Source: Spirochaetales bacterium (GTDB lineage Bacteria; Spirochaetota; Spirochaetia; SZUA-6; DRHE01). Taken from it: 13,731 bases of DNA. Below are positions 1-7,800 of this stretch, piece after piece. The notes beneath the pieces are model-generated. The model made no database searches. It saw nothing but the letters and a program-made list of their open reading frames with translations, and was not told the origin of the DNA. The stretch is taken from contig JAFGQJ010000058.1 in assembly GCA_016935715.1 (NCBI GenBank), positions 1 to 13,731 on the forward strand, read 5' to 3'. Every line of letters begins with the position of its first letter. Positions within the stretch are counted from its first letter, which is position 1. Position numbers and translations under genes: made by a program.

Positions 1-39
1 AGGCTGCGGTTGGAGCGGCCACTGCCCGGGAGGAATGCA

Positions 40-1212
40 ATGTTTGGCAAAGGAATCACCTTATTCAAATTGTTCGGCTTCGAGGTCAGGGTCGATCTCA
101 GCTGGGTCATCCTGGCGGCACTGATCACCTGGACCCTGGCCCGGGGATTGTTCCCCGGAGATTTCAGCGGGCTGTCCGCCGGCACCTACTGGATCATGGG
201 CGCATTTGGCGCGGTTGGGATCTTCTTCTCCATCGTAGCCCACGAGTTCTCCCACTCGGTGATCGCCAGGAGATTCGGCCTTCCCATCCGGCGCATCACC
301 CTGTTCATCTTCGGGGGAGTGGCGCAGATGGACGAGGAACCCCCCAGCCCCCGCGCGGAGTTTTACATGGCCCTTGCCGGACCGCTGGCCAGCATCGCCC
401 TGGGATTCTTCTTCTGGCTGATCCTGCTGGCGAGCCAGTACCGGGAGTGGCCGGTGGCCGTGAGCGGGGTATTTCACTACCTGCGCACGATCAACTTCAT
501 CCTGGCCGGATTCAACCTGCTGCCCGCCTATCCCCTGGACGGGGGACGGATTCTGCGGGCCGGGTTGTGGAAGTGGAAGAACAGCGTCCGCCGGGCCACC
601 CGGATCGCCTCCCGGATAGGCTCCGGTTTCGGGATTGCCCTGATCGTGCTGGGTTTCATCTCCATCATCCGCGGAGCTTTCGTCGGAGGGATGTGGTGGA
701 TCCTGATCGGCTTCTTCCTTCGCAATGCCTCCAGGATGTCCTATCAGAAGCTCCTCATCACCGAAACCCTGAAGGGGGAACCGGTCAGCCGCTTCATGAA
801 CGGCGAGGTGGTCACGGTTGCACCCCAGGCCACCATCGAGGAGCTGGTGGAGGAGTACGTGTACCGCCACCACCACAAGCTGTTTCCGGTGGCCAAAGAC
901 GGAACCCTGGAGGGGTGCATCACCACGCGGCAGATCAGGGAGATTCCCAGGGAGGAGTGGAGCCGGCACACGGTCGGGGAGCTGGCCGTATCCTGCGATG
1001 CCGGCAATACCGTGACGAGCTCCGCCGATGCGACCGAAGCGCTGTCCAAGATGCATCGCAACGGCCACAGCCGCCTGATGGTCGTGGACGAAGGCAAGCT
1101 GGTGGGAATCATCGCGCTCAAGGATCTGCTTCGCTTCCTCTCGCTGAAGCTGGACCTGGAGGGGGACGAGCGGATGCTGCCCGGCGGCCGGGACCGGGAT
1201 CTGGAGGAGTGA
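40..1212 (+). CDS. Site-2 protease (M50 family) with C-terminal CBS pair
   Basis: This is an intramembrane zinc metalloprotease, 390 aa, of the M50B class (SpoIVFB or mycobacterial Rip3 type). Such enzymes cut membrane-anchored regulators within the bilayer. The sequence shows a hydrophobic N-terminal half of about six membrane segments. The zinc motif HEFSH lies at residues 68-72 (ligands H68 and H72, catalytic E69). The second motif, YPLDGGR, places the third ligand at about D167. Residues about 247-305 and 313-370 form two CBS domains, which in this family usually bind adenine nucleotides and act as a regulatory module. I chose ATG at 40 because GGGAGGA at 28-34 sits 5 nt upstream; a TTG 10 codons earlier has no such site. 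It is the first gene visible in an operon with pfkB and a P-type ATPase. The substrate is unknown; no anti-sigma gene is adjacent. Confidence 0.93.
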   Translation: MFGKGITLFKLFGFEVRVDLSWVILAALITWTLARGLFPGDFSGLSAGTYWIMGAFGAVGIFFSIVAHEFSHSVIARRFGLPIRRITLFIFGGVAQMDEEPPSPRAEFYMALAGPLASIALGFFFWLILLASQYREWPVAVSGVFHYLRTINFILAGFNLLPAYPLDGGRILRAGLWKWKNSVRRATRIASRIGSGFGIALIVLGFISIIRGAFVGGMWWILIGFFLRNASRMSYQKLLITETLKGEPVSRFMNGEVVTVAPQATIEELVEEYVYRHHHKLFPVAKDGTLEGCITTRQIREIPREEWSRHTVGELAVSCDAGNTVTSSADATEALSKMHRNGHSRLMVVDEGKLVGIIALKDLLRFLSLKLDLEGDERMLPGGRDRDLEE

Positions 1213-1220
1213 GGCCGGGG

Positions 1221-2156
1221 GTGAAGCGTATCCTGACCGTCACCGTCAATCCGGCCATCGATCTCAGCACCTCCGTGGAGCAGGTGCTGGAGGGCGGCAA
1301 GCTGCGCTGCAGCGCGCCGCAGCGCGAGCCCGGGGGAGGGGGCATCAATGTCTCCAGGGCCCTGCACAAGCTGGGCGGGCGGTCCCGGGCGGTCTACGTT
1401 TCCGGTGGAATCTACGGGCAGCTGCTGGAGAAGCTGCTCGAGAACGAAGGAATCGAGCAGGAGCCGTATCGGATCGAGGGTCAGAGCAGGCAGAACGTCA
1501 CGGTCCGGGAGCGATCGAGCGAACGCCAGTACCGCTTCGTCATGCCCGGCCCCGAGCTCTCCCCGGAGCATTGGCGAGGTTTTCTGGAGGAACTGTTCGA
1601 ACGGCATCCCGAGACAGACTACCTGGTGGCCAGCGGCAGCCTGCCTCCTGGATTTCCCGAGGACTTCTACGCCCGGTTATGCAGGAGGGCGGTGCAGAGA
1701 AACATTCGCGTGGTGGTGGACACGGCGGGCAGGCCTCTGCAGCTGGCCGCCGAGGCCGGAGCGTATCTGGTCAAGCCGAACCTGCGCGAGCTGGAGCACA
1801 TCGCGGGTCGGGAGATAGAGGACGAGCAGCAGCAGGAAGATCTGGCACGCAGCATCGTCCGGGAAAAAGGCACCGAGGTGGTGCTGTTGTCCCTGGGCGC
1901 TTCAGGAGCCCTGCTGGTGAGCGAAGAGGCGACTCGGCGGATCACCGCTCCGGCCGTCCCGATCCGCAGCCGGGTGGGTGCGGGGGACAGCATGGTGGCG
2001 GGCCTGGTACTGGCCCTGGCTCAGGGCCGCCCGTTGGAAGAGGCTGCCACGTACGCGGTTGCGGCCGGAAGCGCGGCGGTCATGACCCCCGGGAGCGAGT
2101 TGTGCCGGCGGGAGGATTTCGAACGGATCTTCCGGAGAATGAGCGGCCGGCGGTGA
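1221..2156 (+). CDS. pfkB: 6-phosphofructokinase, PfkB (ribokinase) family
   Basis: The 311-aa product should phosphorylate fructose 6-phosphate to fructose 1,6-bisphosphate with ATP in the cytosol. It matches E. coli Pfk-2 closely in length and along its whole length: the N-terminal KLRC segment and GGGGIN glycine run (about residues 27-43), a YRFVMPG stretch, SGSLPPG, VKPN and VVLLSLG. The anion-hole/catalytic motif GAGDS carries the base at D256, the same number as in E. coli Pfk-2. The ribokinase family also contains tagatose-6-phosphate and 1-phosphofructokinases, but similarity to Pfk-2 is clearly the strongest. GTG at 1221 is the start; GAGG at 1211-1214, overlapping the stop region of the upstream protease gene, serves as its RBS. 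Only 8 nt separate the genes, so they are very probably cotranscribed. Its stop overlaps the start of the ATPase gene. Confidence 0.93.
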   Translation: MKRILTVTVNPAIDLSTSVEQVLEGGKLRCSAPQREPGGGGINVSRALHKLGGRSRAVYVSGGIYGQLLEKLLENEGIEQEPYRIEGQSRQNVTVRERSSERQYRFVMPGPELSPEHWRGFLEELFERHPETDYLVASGSLPPGFPEDFYARLCRRAVQRNIRVVVDTAGRPLQLAAEAGAYLVKPNLRELEHIAGREIEDEQQQEDLARSIVREKGTEVVLLSLGASGALLVSEEATRRITAPAVPIRSRVGAGDSMVAGLVLALAQGRPLEEAATYAVAAGSAAVMTPGSELCRREDFERIFRRMSGRR

Positions 2157-4861
2157 AGGCGACGGTACCTCAGCATCCGTGGCGACGCAGCACGGAGGAG
2201 ATTCTCGAGAGCCTGGACGTGGATCCCCGGCGGGGTCTGAACGCCTCGGGGGTGCGCGCCAGGCTGAGATCCTTCGGCCGCAATCGCCTGCGCGTGGCCA
2301 GGCCGAGAAGTGCCTGGGATGTCCTGTTTTCCCAGTTCAAGAGCGTGATCATGCTGCTGCTGGCCGCTGCGGCCGCTCTCTCCTTTGTTTTCGGCAACTG
2401 GGTGGACGGCACGGCCATCGCCGTGGCCATGCTGATCAACGCGGGCATCGGCTTCGCTACCGAGCTCAGGGCCGTTCGATCCATGGAATCCCTCAGGCGT
2501 ATGGACCGGGTTTACGCAACCGTACGGCGCCGGGACGGGGAGCAGCGCATCGACGCAGAGAATCTGGTCCCCGGAGACGTCGTGCTGGTGGAAAGCGGCC
2601 AGGTGATCACCGCGGATATGCGTCTGGTGGAAAGCTCGAAGCTGCAGGTGGATGAATCGGCTCTTACCGGAGAGTCGGTTCCAGTGGACAAGCAGGCGCA
2701 GACCCTGGAGCGGGATCCCCCCCTGGCCGAGCGCAGCAACATGCTCTACAAGGGGACCTCGGTAACCCGGGGTTCCGGGGAAGCGGTGGTCGTCGCCACG
2801 GGCATGCGGACCGAGCTCGGCACGATCACCTCCCTGGTCGAGGAGGCCGGCGAGGAGGAGGATCCCCTGCAGCGCCGCCTGGACCGCCTGGGCAGAAAGC
2901 TGATCTGGCTGGTGCTGGCCATCGCCGCCCTGGCCGGGGGAGCGGGATTCGTCACCGGCAAGGAGCTGTTCCTGATGATCGAAACCGCCGTGGCCCTGGT
3001 GGTGGCGGCCATACCCGAGGGTCTGGCCATCGTGGAGACCGTGGCCCTGGCCAGGGGGATGCGCCGCATGGCGGACCGCCAGGCCCTGGTGCGGCGGCTG
3101 TCCGCGGTTCAGACCCTGGGCTCCACCAACGTGATCTTCACCGACAAAACCGGAACCCTGACCGAGAATCGCATGACCCTGAGCAGGGTGCTGCTGCCCG
3201 GGGCGGAGATCGATGTGAGCGGCAGCGGATTGAGCACCCGGGGGGAGTTCCGAAGCGACGGCCGGGCCCTGGAGCCGCAGGAGCAAGCGTTGCTGCACCG
3301 CCTGCTGGAAGTGGGGGTTCTGTGCAACAATGCCTCCCTCACGTCGCCGGGCAGCGATCGGGAAGCGGTAGGGGACCCCACGGAGGTCGCTCTCCTGGTG
3401 GCCGGAGCCAAGGCGGGCCTCCGCCGGGAGGAGATCCGGGAGCGAAAGCCGGAGCTGAGGGAGGTGGCCTTCGACCCCCAGCTCAAGATGATGGCCACCT
3501 TCCATCGCGGCAGCAAGGGCGTGGAAGTAGCCGTGAAGGGGGCTCCGGATGCGGTTCTGGAACGCTGCTCGACCCGGGCGAGCCGCGACGGGAGCCGGAG
3601 TACGCCGCTGGAGGAGGATGATCGCCGGCGGTGGCTGGAGAGCAACGAGCGGCTGGCCGGCGAGGGCTTCCGGGTTCTGGCCCTGGCGGACAGGAAGACG
3701 GACTCGGCCGAGGAGGATCCCTTCACCGGGTTGAACTTCCTGGGGCTGGTGGGACTGTTCGATCCACCCCGGGAGGAGGTGCGCCGGGCCGTGGATGCCT
3801 GCCGGGCCGCCGGGATCCGGGTGATCATGCTCACCGGCGACCAGGCACTCACCGCCCGCAAGGTGGGGCTGGCCGTGGGGCTCATCGACCGGGAGGAGGA
3901 GCCCACTCTCCGTGGGTCCGAGCTGCCGGATCCGGAGAATCTGTCACCCGAGCAGGAGGAGAGGATTCTGCGAACCGCGGTGTTCACCCGGGTAAGCCCG
4001 GAGCAGAAGCTGAAACTGATCGCGGCCCACAAGGCCGCCGGCTCCATCGTGGCCATGACCGGGGACGGCGTCAACGACGCTCCGGCGCTGCGCAAGGCGG
4101 ACATCGGCATCGCCATGGGAAAACGGGGGCAGCAGGTGGCCAAGGAGGCCGCCGATGTCATCCTCCAGGATGATGCCCTGGGTACCATCGTGACCGCGGT
4201 GGAGCACGGCCGCACCATCTTCGACAACATCCGCAAGTTCGTGCTCTACCTCCTGTCGGGAAACGTGGGGGAGATCCTGATCGTGGCCGCCGCCTCCCTC
4301 CTGGGGGCGCCCCTGCCGCTTCTCCCCCTGCAGATCCTCTACCTCAATGCCATCAATGACGCCTTCCCCGCCCTGGCTCTGGGCCTGGGCGAGGCGGAGG
4401 AGGGGATCATGGACCGTCCTCCGCGGGACCCGAAGGAGCCCATCCTGACCCGCCGGCATTGGTTCGCCCTGGCCGGCTACGGGGTCCTCATTGCCGCTGC
4501 GGTATTGAGCGCTTTTTTCGTGGCTCTGGAGGTCCTGGGCTTCTCCCGCACCCAGGCCGTGACCGTTTCCTTCCTCTCCCTGGCCCTGTCCCGTCTGTGG
4601 CACGTGTTCAACATGCGGGACCGTCACACCGGGCTGCTGCGCAACCAGGTGGTGCGCAATCCCTTCGTCTGGGGGGCTCTGGCTCTGTGCGTCGTTCTGA
4701 TCCTGATGGCCGTTTTCGTGCCGGGCTTGAGCGGAGTGCTGGAGCTCTCGATCCTGCCGCCCAGCGGCTGGTACCTGGTGCTGGCCGCCAGCGTTTCGCC
4801 CCTGCTCATCGGCCAGCTGGTGCTCGGGCTGAGCCGGAGACCGGCCTCCTCGACGGGTTGA
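2153..4861 (+). CDS. P2-type cation-transporting ATPase, probably Ca2+
   Basis: This 902-aa membrane pump couples ATP hydrolysis to cation export. In order it shows a cation-ATPase N-terminal domain, the actuator motif TGES (residues 172-175), PEGL in M4 (P288-E289), the phosphorylation motif DKTGT (D331), a KGAP nucleotide-binding motif, MLTGD, TGDGVND (D638) and a C-terminal membrane block. Ion-site residues resemble SERCA: E289 (E309), N704 and E707 in the M5 motif NVGE (N768, E771), and N732 and D736 in M6 (N796, D800). SERCA T799 is Asn735 here, and the E908 position appears to be R814. This favours Ca2+ over heavy metals, Mg2+ or K+, though Na+ cannot be excluded. GTG at 2153 overlaps the pfkB stop as GTGA, so translation is probably coupled. 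Length and architecture are like mycobacterial CtpF. Confidence 0.92.
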   Translation: MKATVPQHPWRRSTEEILESLDVDPRRGLNASGVRARLRSFGRNRLRVARPRSAWDVLFSQFKSVIMLLLAAAAALSFVFGNWVDGTAIAVAMLINAGIGFATELRAVRSMESLRRMDRVYATVRRRDGEQRIDAENLVPGDVVLVESGQVITADMRLVESSKLQVDESALTGESVPVDKQAQTLERDPPLAERSNMLYKGTSVTRGSGEAVVVATGMRTELGTITSLVEEAGEEEDPLQRRLDRLGRKLIWLVLAIAALAGGAGFVTGKELFLMIETAVALVVAAIPEGLAIVETVALARGMRRMADRQALVRRLSAVQTLGSTNVIFTDKTGTLTENRMTLSRVLLPGAEIDVSGSGLSTRGEFRSDGRALEPQEQALLHRLLEVGVLCNNASLTSPGSDREAVGDPTEVALLVAGAKAGLRREEIRERKPELREVAFDPQLKMMATFHRGSKGVEVAVKGAPDAVLERCSTRASRDGSRSTPLEEDDRRRWLESNERLAGEGFRVLALADRKTDSAEEDPFTGLNFLGLVGLFDPPREEVRRAVDACRAAGIRVIMLTGDQALTARKVGLAVGLIDREEEPTLRGSELPDPENLSPEQEERILRTAVFTRVSPEQKLKLIAAHKAAGSIVAMTGDGVNDAPALRKADIGIAMGKRGQQVAKEAADVILQDDALGTIVTAVEHGRTIFDNIRKFVLYLLSGNVGEILIVAAASLLGAPLPLLPLQILYLNAINDAFPALALGLGEAEEGIMDRPPRDPKEPILTRRHWFALAGYGVLIAAAVLSAFFVALEVLGFSRTQAVTVSFLSLALSRLWHVFNMRDRHTGLLRNQVVRNPFVWGALALCVVLILMAVFVPGLSGVLELSILPPSGWYLVLAASVSPLLIGQLVLGLSRRPASSTG

Positions 4862-5135
4862 CGACCGCGCGGCTGCCGCCCAGCTGAACAGCGCCGGGTT
4901 TTGCGCCCCGAGCCCCGCTCGCGCACCCGCCGATCTTCGGGCGAGGGGAAAGGGAGCTTTCTTCCCGCCGGGAGTACCCCCCCGGCTCGCGGGTAACCCT
5001 TAAAACAACGCTTGATAGCCGAAACAGGTTATTTCTCACCCTGCTCGCCGCCTGTATGTTGGCAGTAAAGGCGGACGCGTCCACTGGAGGGCTCGGCCAG
5101 CCGGATCTACACTGGATCTACAGGAGGTACGTTTA
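4862..5135. other. Intergenic region before osmC
   Basis: This 274-bp gap lies between the ATPase stop and the osmC start and holds no convincing gene. GC-rich imperfect inverted repeats occur near 4912-4945 (CTCG...CCCG...CGGG...CGAG) and 4964-4995, but neither is followed by a T tract, so they are only possible terminators. From about 5000 the composition becomes more AT-rich, which suits a promoter for osmC. TATGTT at 5055-5060 could be a -10 box, but I see no good -35 at 16-18 nt. Confidence 0.4.
5103..5122 (+). repeat. Two tandem GGATCTACA copies before the osmC RBS
   Basis: GGATCTACA occurs at 5103-5111 and again at 5114-5122, an 11-bp period close to one helical turn. The second copy runs into the osmC Shine-Dalgarno sequence AGGAGGT (5122-5128). 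It could be a small operator or a chance duplication. Confidence 0.45.
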
Positions 5136-5567
5136 ATGGCGGTACGCAAGGCAAACGCCGTTTGGCAGGGAACCCTCAAACAGGGTTCGGGCAGGCTGAG
5201 TGTTCAGAGCAGGCTCTTCCAGGATGCCCCCTACAGTTTCGGCTCCCGCTTCGAAGAGGAAAAAGGGACGAATCCCGAGGAGTTGATCGGAGCGGCTTTT
5301 GCCGGCTGCTTCTCCCAGGCCTTCGCCCTCGAGCTGGAGGAGGCGGGTTACCCGCCGACCAGAATCGAGACCACCGCCGGGATCACCCTGGAGAAGGCCG
5401 AGGGGGGTTTCAAGATCAGCAAGGCCGCCCTGGAGACTTCAGCCCAGGTCGAGGCCATCGACGAGGGCAAGTTTCGGGAGCTGGCCGAAAAGGCCAAGAA
5501 CAACTGTCCAGTGTCCAAGGCCCTGGCAGGGATCGAGAAGAGCGTCCAGCCGAAGCTGATCCGCTGA
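5136..5567 (+). CDS. osmC: OsmC-type organic hydroperoxide peroxiredoxin
   Basis: This is a 143-aa cytosolic thiol peroxidase that reduces organic hydroperoxides and is induced by osmotic or stationary-phase stress in relatives. It aligns end to end with E. coli OsmC, including the block EEEKGTNPEELIGAA (about residues 40-54). The peroxidatic cysteine C58 lies in AGCFS and the resolving cysteine C124 in NNCPVS; R38 matches the conserved active-site arginine. The length is the same as the E. coli protein, and it is closer to OsmC than to Ohr. The start is clear: AGGAGGT at 5122-5128 ends 7 nt before ATG. It is separated from the upstream ATPase by 274 bp, so it probably has its own promoter. 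It converges on the histidine kinase gene 120 bp downstream. Confidence 0.94.
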   Translation: MAVRKANAVWQGTLKQGSGRLSVQSRLFQDAPYSFGSRFEEEKGTNPEELIGAAFAGCFSQAFALELEEAGYPPTRIETTAGITLEKAEGGFKISKAALETSAQVEAIDEGKFRELAEKAKNNCPVSKALAGIEKSVQPKLIR

Positions 5568-5687
5568 GGCCCGCCGCTCTCCAGGGCCCCGCGATAGCTG
5601 TCCCCGCAGCCTTCACGCCCGCGACAGGGATCTGTGGGAAAGAAACGTGGAAACTGAACCTGTCAGTGGCGCGGTGGCCCGGACCCA

Positions 5688-7331
5688 TCAGCTCGCGGGC
5701 TGCGGGTCGGATTCCGGGCCGTCGATGGGCAGGCGCACATAGAAGGTGCTCCCTTTGCCCGGCTCGGACTCCAGGCGTACCGAACCGCCCAGCCTGTCCA
5801 CCGCGGTGCGCACGATGGACAGTCCCAGGCCGCTTCCCTCTACGGTCTTGCGGGAGTGAAGGCGGCGAAAGGCCAGGAAGATCTTCTCCTGGTGCTCCGG
5901 CGCAATTCCGGGGCCGTTGTCCCTCACGTACAGCTCCACCTGGCGCTCCGGAAGCGGGCACCAGCCCAGCTCGACTTTCCTGCTTTTTGACGGGTTGTAC
6001 TTGATGGCATTGTCTACCAGGTTGCTCAGCACCTGACGCAGCAGCGTAGGCTCAGTTACCAGAGTGGGCCAGGAGCCGCTGCAGAGGATCCGCGCCTCCG
6101 TTCTGGCCCCGCTGGTGGTGTCCACCAGCCTGTCGATCAGGCTGCCCAACCGGATTTTCCTGCACTCCATCCTGGTTTCCCGGATGCGGCTTATCTCCAG
6201 CAGACCCGTAATCTGCTCCTCGGCCAGCTCGACAGCGGCCAGGATCCCTCTGAGGTAGCCCCGCTGCTCCTCCGGCAGGGCCTGAGCCAGATCCTCCTCC
6301 AGGAAACCGGCGTAGTTGGCGATGGCCCGCAGGGGATTCTTGAGATCGTGGGAGACCACCGAGGCGAACTGGCGGAGCTGGCGATTGGCTTCCTCAAGCC
6401 TGAGCACGGCGTGGCGGATGCGGCGCTCCGATCTTTTCTGCTCGGTCAGGTCCCGGATGGACAGGAGGATGGTGCGGGAGCTCTCGCCGGATTCCTCCAG
6501 GTGCGTACCGGCGAAGGACAAATCGCGCCTCCCGATGCCGGGTAGCCGGACGGACAGCTCCAGCCGTTCGAACGGCACCCCCTGGGCAGCCAGCCGCTCC
6601 AGGTTCCGGCGCAGCTCCTCCGGATACCAGCGTCCCCGGCTGAGCGTCCATATCGATCTCCCCTCGATCCCGGATGGTTCCAGGGCGAAATTGCGGTAGA
6701 AGGCGGTGTTTGCCGAGAGCACCCGCAGCTTGCCGTCCAGCACCACCAGTGAATCCGCCACCGCCTGCACGATGCTCCGGTTGAGGCGGTTGGCCGCGAC
6801 CAGCTTCCTCTGGACGTTGCGGGCGGCGGTGATGTCCATGGCAGCGCTGCGGCAGGCGGGACCACCGGCGGAATCGCCAAGCAGCTGGCTGCGGATCCGG
6901 TAATGCCGTTCTCCTCCCTTCGCCGAACGCAGGTGAAGAGCACAGGCGAGAGCCCGGTCGCTTCGGAACACTCCGCGGAGGTGCCGGGCGAGGATGTCCC
7001 GGTCTTCCCGGGCAAGGAAGAGGAACAGGTTCCCGCCCAGAAGCTCCGAGCGTGGTTTGCCGAGCATCTCCACCGCGGTCAGGTTCAGCTCCAGGATCTT
7101 GCCTTCTGCATCGAGGGTGAAGTAGCCCACCGGAGCGAAGTCGTACAGTCCCTGGTAGCGGCGGGTGGCCTCCTCCAGCCTCTGGTTGGCCTCCCGCAGC
7201 TCGTCGTTCTGCATCTCCAGCTCGACCTGGTGGATCCGAAGCTCGTGCAGCTGGTGCCCCGAATCGGGCGGCCCCCCCTCCGGCCTTGGGAGATCGGATC
7301 GTTCTTTCCGTTGCCCCGTCAGCCGGCTCAT
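5688..7331 (-). CDS. Soluble PAS-PAS sensor histidine kinase (orphan)
   Basis: This 547-aa kinase should autophosphorylate on His and pass phosphate to a response regulator, none of which is encoded in the window. No transmembrane segment or signal peptide is visible, so it is probably cytosolic. From the N terminus it has a short coiled coil (about 25-50, the HQVELEMQNDEL type), PAS1 (about 50-150) and PAS2 (about 185-300), which is of the kind seen after CheB-CheR fusions (PGIGRR). A HisKA dimerisation domain follows, with H328 in VSHDLKNP, then an HATPase domain: N box at N441 (LVDNAIKYN), DNGPGI, FRRLHSR and GSGLGLSIV. All catalytic boxes are intact. The ATG at 7331 has GGAGAG about 10 nt upstream and overlaps the stop of the upstream cheB relic (ATGA). 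The signal sensed is unknown. Confidence 0.9.
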   Translation of the reverse strand: MSRLTGQRKERSDLPRPEGGPPDSGHQLHELRIHQVELEMQNDELREANQRLEEATRRYQGLYDFAPVGYFTLDAEGKILELNLTAVEMLGKPRSELLGGNLFLFLAREDRDILARHLRGVFRSDRALACALHLRSAKGGERHYRIRSQLLGDSAGGPACRSAAMDITAARNVQRKLVAANRLNRSIVQAVADSLVVLDGKLRVLSANTAFYRNFALEPSGIEGRSIWTLSRGRWYPEELRRNLERLAAQGVPFERLELSVRLPGIGRRDLSFAGTHLEESGESSRTILLSIRDLTEQKRSERRIRHAVLRLEEANRQLRQFASVVSHDLKNPLRAIANYAGFLEEDLAQALPEEQRGYLRGILAAVELAEEQITGLLEISRIRETRMECRKIRLGSLIDRLVDTTSGARTEARILCSGSWPTLVTEPTLLRQVLSNLVDNAIKYNPSKSRKVELGWCPLPERQVELYVRDNGPGIAPEHQEKIFLAFRRLHSRKTVEGSGLGLSIVRTAVDRLGGSVRLESEPGKGSTFYVRLPIDGPESDPQPAS

Positions 7332-7566
7332 CCCCGAAACTCTCCACCCGAGCGTCCTGTGATGTCCTCGAAGGCCGGAAGGATGAGGTCGTTGCGGTGT
7401 TCGGGGTCGAGGCGCCGGGTAGCCACGGCGCTCATCTTGCTCCGCGGGGGCAGATTGGCGAAGAAGGTCATCAGGGGTTCATGCCACCGGCGGAGGCGCC
7501 GGTTCTGACAGGCAAGGAATCATCGGCTTACTCTGTTTGCTTCTCTTGCTTCCTTCTTTTTGCCAT
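7328..7566 (-). pseudogene. Decayed 5' fragment of a CheB-type methylesterase gene
   Basis: Read on the minus strand, an ATG at 7566 with GGGGAGAG about 6 nt upstream opens a basic 12-residue leader (MAKRRKQEKQTE), then a TAA at 7530-7528. In the same frame follow SLPV and the CheB active-site motif GASAGG (7500-7483), then a TGA at 7473-7471. Shifting one base at the C4 run (7474-7477 on the + strand) continues the homology as LMTFFANLPP, then LDPEHR, ending at a TGA (7330-7328) that overlaps the kinase start. CheB methylesterase domains typically read GIGASAGGLEAL..FF..LP...G...VVVQHLDP.H, so the match spans about the first 50 residues of the domain, including the catalytic serine. The rest of CheB is absent. 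With one nonsense codon, one frameshift and truncation, it cannot make a working enzyme. I recognised it by motif pattern, not by a database search. Confidence 0.72.
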
Positions 7567-7589
7567 CCACTTCTCTCCCCGTGGCAAAA
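7558..7589. repeat. Inverted repeat over the relic's RBS and start codon
   Basis: TTTTGCCA (7558-7565) and TGGCAAAA (7582-7589) are perfect 8-bp arms around a 16-bp spacer. On the minus strand the spacer contains the Shine-Dalgarno GGGGAGAG and one arm takes in the TG of the ATG start codon at 7566-7564. As RNA it would be a ribosome-site-occluding hairpin; as DNA it could be an operator. There is no T tract, so it is not a typical terminator. Confidence 0.5.
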
Positions 7590-7800
7590 TCAGGGATCGC
7601 AGACATGGGCGCGGGAAGCGTGTAGATGGGTGTGCCCTCTGCTACCTCGCAACGATACCATGTTTCGAGACCCGGAGGCAAGATCCGGGAGGCGCCGATG
7701 CGCCGCCGAGCCTCGAGTTCGGCCCGTTCTTTGAGCCCGACCGCTTGCCCGTCCCCCGCCTCCGTGAGTACGTTGAACCGTAGAGAGGAGAGCATCGTGT
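7590..7800. other. Divergent intergenic region, no firm gene
   Basis: This region lies between the cheB relic (leftward) and the peptidase gene (rightward) and must hold promoters for both, but I see no convincing -35/-10 pair. A minus-strand open frame of 91 codons (ATG at 7795, stop at 7520) crosses it. It has a moderately natural amino-acid composition but no recognisable domain, overlaps the peptidase RBS and runs out of frame through the cheB relic start. I do not call it a gene. Confidence 0.3.

Noticed and set aside
61..1068. Long antisense frames opposite the protease, ATPase, kinase and MFS genes
   Set aside because: Compositions rich in Arg, Gly, Pro and Ser without domains, lying fully opposite clearly recognised genes; they are codon-bias shadows.
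7483..7522. Possible UGA recoding (selenocysteine) at the TGA 7522-7520, followed by a 7-bp hairpin (ACCGGCG-CCTC-CGCCGGT on the minus strand)
   Set aside because: The hairpin loop lacks the G expected in a bacterial SECIS loop, and the hairpin is explained by the codons of the CheB GASAGG motif in another frame. Frameshift and nonsense decay fits better.
7640..7720. TTTCGAGACC stretch resembling a tRNA T-loop
   Set aside because: No matching T stem, anticodon arm or acceptor pairing could be drawn around it.
7520..7795. Minus-strand 91-codon open frame upstream of the kinase
   Set aside because: No recognisable domain; it overlaps the peptidase RBS, reads through the cheB relic start in the wrong frame and has no good RBS. 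GC-rich DNA gives such frames by chance.
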